Assembly: GCA_045403215.1 (NCBI GenBank)
Contig: JAXIOW010000122.1
Span: forward strand, 1 to 8,009
Reading direction: 5' to 3'
Origin: NS-12 sp045403215
Lineage (GTDB): Bacteria; Nitrospirota; Nitrospiria; Nitrospirales; NS-4
DNA: 8,009 bases
A model generated the notes under the pieces. The model did not search any database. It had not been told where the DNA came from and saw only the letters and a list, made by a program, of their open reading frames with translations. The position numbers and the translations under genes are program-made. How positions within the stretch are numbered: the first letter of the stretch is position 1; each line of letters opens with the position of its first letter. Of the stretch, positions 5,521 through 8,009 are shown piece after piece.

Positions 5521-6948
5521 ATGCGCGTGCGGGGAGTCTTGTCGGTCATCATCCTGACTTGCATCACTTCGCCGGGGCACTCGGCCGAACCCGACGAATT
5601 CGCCAAGCTGGCCGCCCACATCTCCCCCCCTCAACTCATGCAAACCGTCCGGGAGCTTTCCAATTTCGACGGGCGACAATCCGGGACGGCCGGCGGCCAG
5701 GCGACCGCGGCCTACATCGCAAGCCGCTTACCCGAGGCCGCGTTGCAACCGTTTCCGATCACAACGGTGCACATCGACACGCTCCTACGCGCGGAGATTC
5801 GGGTCGACCGGCGCGTCGTGGCTCTCGAAAAAGGCCAGGACTTCCTCCCGATCATCAACCTGGCTCCCAGGGGGCGAATCTCCGCTCCAGTGGTCTTTGT
5901 CGGCTATGGAATCGCCGCTCTCAGTCAGGGTCTCGACGAGTACCGGGGTCTCTCGGCAGATGGTAAGGTCGTGCTTTTTCTCCGCGGACAGCCTAAGGGC
6001 TTTACAGGCCGCGTGACCCACGCGGACAAGGTCCGGACCGCCCACGCCAAGGGCGCTGTGGCCTACCTGACCGTCACCGGTCCGATCCTGAGCCCTTACG
6101 AGGAGCGTCGTGGGATGACAACCCGGCCGATGGCTTTATACGAAGGGCCCGCGTCTGCCGCCCTGCCCGGGCTGTGGATCACGCCCGCCGCAGCGGATGC
6201 CATCCTGCAATCCGTCGGCCGCTCCGTCCGGTCCTTTCAAGAGGAGATGGACCGGCAACTCGCCGCACGATCCGTGGACACAGGCACGGAGTTACTCATG
6301 GAGATAGCCGGACGCCGGCTCGACGCGACGGCTTCGAACATCCTCGCGCTGTGGCCGGGCGTTGATCCGGCGCTCCGCGAGGAGACCATCATTTTGGGCG
6401 CTCACCACGATCACTTCGGAGTCCAGGCCGGCCTGGTTTTCCCCGGCGCGGACGACAATGCGTCCGGCACGGCCGTGTTGCTGGAGATCGCCCGCGTCCT
6501 CGCGACCACCGGCATCAGGCCCAAGCGCAGCCTCCTGTTCCTGTCCTTCGCCGGTGAAGAACAGGGCCTGCTGGGGTCACGGTTCTATGTGGCCCACCCG
6601 CGCCATCCCCTGAGCGCCGCCAAGGCGATGATCAATGTCGATCACGCGGGGGTCGGAAACGGCCACATCACGGTGGGGCTCTCGAAACTCGAGAAGGCCG
6701 TCGCACAGGCGGCGGCCGAGAAGGTCGCCGCCGGCGACAAGCTGGAGCTGTACGGCCTGTTTCCAGGCGGGGACCACGTGCCGTTCGCGGAGGCCGGCCT
6801 GCCTACCGCCGCCATCGTGACGGCGGGGTCCCACCCGGACTTCCATCAGCCGACCGACACGCCCGAGAAGATCAAGCCCGAGCTCCTCGCCGCGATGACA
6901 CGCTATACCCTGGCCCTGGTGTGGGCCCTCGCCAACGACGAGCAGTGA
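5521..6948 (+). CDS. Secreted M28 family zinc aminopeptidase with PA domain
   Basis: This 475-residue exported peptidase belongs to M28, co-catalytic di-zinc aminopeptidases that release N-terminal residues from peptides. A short signal peptide (MRVRGVLSVIILTCITS, cut near GHSA/EP) sends it through Sec. Residues about 115-215 form a protease-associated (PA) insert (VVFVGYGI, ADGKVVLFLRG, AHAKGAVAYLTV). The catalytic domain has all five zinc ligands and the base: His295 and Asp297 in GAHHDHFG, Asp312 in PGADDNASG, Glu346 (base) and Glu347 (ligand) in FAGEEQGLLGS, Asp374 in INVDHAG and His442 in HPDFHQPTDT. ATG 5521 is chosen because later start codons would remove the basic signal-peptide N-terminus. 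The gene is monocistronic, divergent from the desaturase, and its stop is only 12 bp from the stop of the convergent haem protein. The natural substrate is unknown. Confidence 0.94.
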   Translation: MRVRGVLSVIILTCITSPGHSAEPDEFAKLAAHISPPQLMQTVRELSNFDGRQSGTAGGQATAAYIASRLPEAALQPFPITTVHIDTLLRAEIRVDRRVVALEKGQDFLPIINLAPRGRISAPVVFVGYGIAALSQGLDEYRGLSADGKVVLFLRGQPKGFTGRVTHADKVRTAHAKGAVAYLTVTGPILSPYEERRGMTTRPMALYEGPASAALPGLWITPAAADAILQSVGRSVRSFQEEMDRQLAARSVDTGTELLMEIAGRRLDATASNILALWPGVDPALREETIILGAHHDHFGVQAGLVFPGADDNASGTAVLLEIARVLATTGIRPKRSLLFLSFAGEEQGLLGSRFYVAHPRHPLSAAKAMINVDHAGVGNGHITVGLSKLEKAVAQAAAEKVAAGDKLELYGLFPGGDHVPFAEAGLPTAAIVTAGSHPDFHQPTDTPEKIKPELLAAMTRYTLALVWALANDEQ

Positions 6949-6960
6949 GACGCGCGGGAA

Positions 6961-7722
6961 TTACTTCAGCGGCAGCTTGACGCTGATCGCTCCGCCTAAA
7001 TCCCCTTCCTTCGCCCCTTCTTTCTTATAGCCCGAGATGTCCTTCTCGCCCTTGGGCTCCCCATGGCACGCGAGGCATCCCTTGCCGTAAAAGAGGGGCA
7101 GCATCACCCGGAGGGTTTTCCCGCCATCCGCTGCCTCGCTGATGATTTTCTCGCCCTGGCGGGGGTACGCCGCATCGGCAAACGTTTTCAACACGCCTGC
7201 TTCGAACTCGTCGGCCTTGTTGGCGGGGTTCCGCAACAACCCGTCGTGCGTGGTCTGCTTGAGGTAAATTCCCGCCTTGGCACTGAACTTGGCGGCCGCC
7301 TTGGTGCCGAAGGTCGCCGGTATGAAGCCCTTAAAGCCGACCCCCTTCTTATTGATGGTCGGTTGATTCTCGGCGACGGTCTGTTTGGACGCTTCCACCA
7401 GTTGGGGCAACAGTTTCTTGGCCGACTCGGGCACGTTGGCGGTCGTGAGATTGCTCAGGTCGACTCCGGACCGTTCCTTGAACTTCTCGACCAACTGCTT
7501 TTCGAACACCGCTGGCGTAAAGCCCTTGTCGCCCTTTTCGGCATCGTTGATGAGAGCTTGGTTGGCCCCAACCGCGACCCGACCGGAATCCAAGAGAATC
7601 GCCAAGAGCCGGCCGGTCTCCGCGGCGTCCTGCTCCGGGCCCGCGAGCGCCACGCCCGGGGGCAATGCAAACCCGACAAGAACCATAAAGAGGACGGTGA
7701 CTGGCAATCTTCCTTTCATCAT
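6961..7722 (-). CDS. Secreted c-type haem protein of the DUF3365 (Tll0287-like) family
   Basis: This 253-residue periplasmic protein carries a C-terminal DUF3365/Tll0287-like domain, a PAS-like fold that binds one covalent haem c. The haem motif is CLACH at 216-220 within GKGCLACHGEPKGEKDISGY, followed by the family ending EGDLGGAISVKLPLK. Upstream, YLKQTTHDGLLRNPANKADE is also typical of the family. The first 27 residues are a signal peptide (MMKGRLPVTVLFMVLVGFAL, cut at VALA/GP). Redox sensing or electron transfer is likely. The ATG at 7722 follows AAGGAGG with a six-base gap, a clear decision. The same frame stays open upstream to 7959, but that part crosses a tRNA remnant and is not coding. 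No cysteine other than the two haem-linking ones exists in the mature protein, which is unusual compared with Tll0287. The gene lies directly beside the tRNA-Thr scar, on the ancestral chromosome side. Confidence 0.9.
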   Translation of the reverse strand: MMKGRLPVTVLFMVLVGFALPPGVALAGPEQDAAETGRLLAILLDSGRVAVGANQALINDAEKGDKGFTPAVFEKQLVEKFKERSGVDLSNLTTANVPESAKKLLPQLVEASKQTVAENQPTINKKGVGFKGFIPATFGTKAAAKFSAKAGIYLKQTTHDGLLRNPANKADEFEAGVLKTFADAAYPRQGEKIISEAADGGKTLRVMLPLFYGKGCLACHGEPKGEKDISGYKKEGAKEGDLGGAISVKLPLK

Positions 7723-7727
7723 AGCTG

Positions 7728-7734
7728 GCCTCCT
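7728..7734 (-). promoter_or_regulatory. Strong ribosome-binding site fixing the DUF3365 start at 7722
   Basis: On the minus strand AAGGAGG is followed by CCAGCT and then ATGATG. The perfect anti-16S match at six bases selects the first ATG (7722) and excludes the much longer upstream reading. Confidence 0.85.
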
Positions 7735-7766
7735 TCCGAAAAGATGATGGACAAAGATGGGTCCTG

Positions 7767-7812
7767 TGGAGCCGGCGAGTGGGATTGAACCACCGACCTG
7801 CTGATTACGAAC
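7767..7812 (-). pseudogene. 3' half of tRNA-Thr(CGU); probable attachment-site scar
   Basis: Read on the minus strand, these 46 bases are tRNA positions 31-76. They comprise the anticodon loop TTCGTAA (anticodon CGU at 7807-7809), the 3' anticodon stem TCAGC, variable loop AGGTC, T arm GGTGG-TTCAATC-CCACT, acceptor 3' strand CGCCGGC, discriminator U and an encoded CCA. The bases that should form the 5' anticodon stem (7812-7816, CGCAG) do not pair, and no D arm or 5' acceptor strand follows up to the window end. A functional tRNA therefore cannot form here. This is the shape left when a tyrosine-recombinase element integrates at the anticodon loop and rebuilds the tRNA at its other end. The same isoacceptor (thrW) is the site of Salmonella phage P22. 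The intact copy should lie to the right, outside the window. Confidence 0.85.
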
Positions 7813-7849
7813 TGCGTGAAAAGCCACGCCTCTCTTGAGTTTCAATCGC

Positions 7850-7910
7850 TTGCGTTTGCAGATTGCGGCACACGGTAGCACAGGGCACGCAAGGACGCAA
7901 CTATCCGCAA
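7850..7910. repeat. Cluster of TTGCG/CGCAA pentamers next to the attachment site
   Basis: TTGCG occurs at 7850-7854 and 7863-7867, and its complement CGCAA at 7888-7892, 7896-7900 and 7906-7910. That is five copies in 61 bases, arranged as two inward-facing groups. Close to an att scar, such arrays can be arm-type sites for an integrase or binding sites for an excisionase. The function is inferred only from position. Confidence 0.4.
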
Positions 7911-7925
7911 CCAGGTTTGAAGCCG

Positions 7926-8009
7926 ATGGCCTATAAAGACTCTGACAAGCAGCGGGCATATAAACGGGAAGCAGCGCGAATGAGGCGTGCCGGGGAGTGT
8001 GGTACCCCG
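7926..8009 (+). CDS. N-terminus of a small basic phage-type protein (runs off window)
   Basis: ATG 7926 opens a frame that runs to the last base, giving 28 residues beginning MAYKDSDKQRAYKREAARMR and then RAGECGTP. This Lys/Arg/Tyr-rich helical start (xYKDxDKQRxYxRExxRxRR) is familiar from many small phage and genomic-island proteins of unknown or DNA-associated function. The ribosome-binding site is weak (AGG about 10 bases upstream). The position just inside the predicted element fits a mobile origin. The full protein and its role cannot be seen. Confidence 0.6.
   Translation, partial: MAYKDSDKQRAYKREAARMRRAGECGTP

Larger units (their letters stand above)
7813..8009. mobile_element. Probable terminal segment of an integrated phage or genomic island
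   Basis: Everything right of the tRNA scar is inferred to belong to the inserted element. It begins with a GCGTG-N6-CACGC hairpin (7814-7829) next to the expected crossover, then the TTGCG/CGCAA cluster, and then the start of a small basic protein of phage type. No integrase is visible and the far end is beyond the window, so the size and type of the element are unknown. Confidence 0.65.

Noticed and set aside
5322..5621. 99-codon minus-strand frame in the divergent promoter region
   Set aside because: It overlaps the M28 promoter and signal peptide and has low-information composition; no start signal.
7063..7788. 241-codon plus-strand frame opposite the haem protein
   Set aside because: It has no family features, overlaps the tRNA scar, and the minus strand has CLACH and DUF3365 motifs.
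7767..7860. Functional tRNA, split tRNA or tRNA interrupted by an intron
   Set aside because: The 5' anticodon stem does not pair and no D arm or 5' acceptor strand follows. Bacterial tRNA introns interrupt the anticodon loop itself, and trans-split tRNAs are archaeal. An att scar explains it better.
7723..7959. N-terminal extension of the DUF3365 gene to an upstream start at 7959 (332 residues)
   Set aside because: The extra part translates the tRNA remnant and element DNA, has no signal peptide at its front, and a perfect ribosome-binding site with a signal peptide marks 7722.
1..8009. CRISPR array, transposase or toxin-antitoxin pair
   Set aside because: I see no regularly spaced repeats, no DDE or recombinase motifs and no small paired genes in the visible sequence.

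Overview
The window looks like bacterial chromosome with high GC, dense packing, short intergenic gaps and Shine-Dalgarno/sigma70-like signals. The gene set fits an aerobic, environmental Gram-negative bacterium. It comprises a class III cyclase with a short helical tail, a secreted SH3/M48 pair, an ArsC-family protein, an HU of the GKLVLVNRKARMGRNP type, a front-end-free acyl-CoA-type desaturase and a DUF3365 haem protein. Nitrospirota is my best guess by general resemblance, but taxonomy cannot be proven from this sequence.

Layout. Bases 1-2107 (+) hold the C-terminal part of an adenylate/guanylate cyclase, a secreted SH3-like protein and an exported M48 metalloprotease, tightly spaced and probably one operon. 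Its last stop codon interlocks, through a shared CTAG, with a convergent minus-strand pair (2104-3528): a small four-cysteine zinc-ribbon-like protein preceded by a Gfo/Idh/MocA oxidoreductase. Divergent from these is an ArsC-family protein (3600-3950, +). It converges with an HU-type DNA-binding protein (4034-4321, -) on a perfect 28-bp palindrome that is a bidirectional terminator. Upstream of HU lies a fatty-acid desaturase (4438-5313, -). Divergent from it is a secreted M28 zinc aminopeptidase (5521-6948, +), whose promoter sits so close to the ATG that the mRNA is probably leaderless. A secreted c-type haem DUF3365 protein (6961-7722, -) converges on the peptidase.

Right end. At 7767-7812 (-) lies exactly the 3' half of a tRNA-Thr(CGU), from the anticodon loop to the encoded CCA, with no matching 5' half beside it. 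This is the classic scar of an integrative element that entered a tRNA gene. The sequence to the right (7813-8009) is therefore probably the edge of a prophage or genomic island. It contains a cluster of TTGCG/CGCAA pentamers and the start of a small, very basic phage-type protein. This junction is the most interesting part of the window. The rest is ordinary chromosomal sequence with some notable regulatory and protein details. I see no clear undescribed defence or catalytic system in the visible bases.
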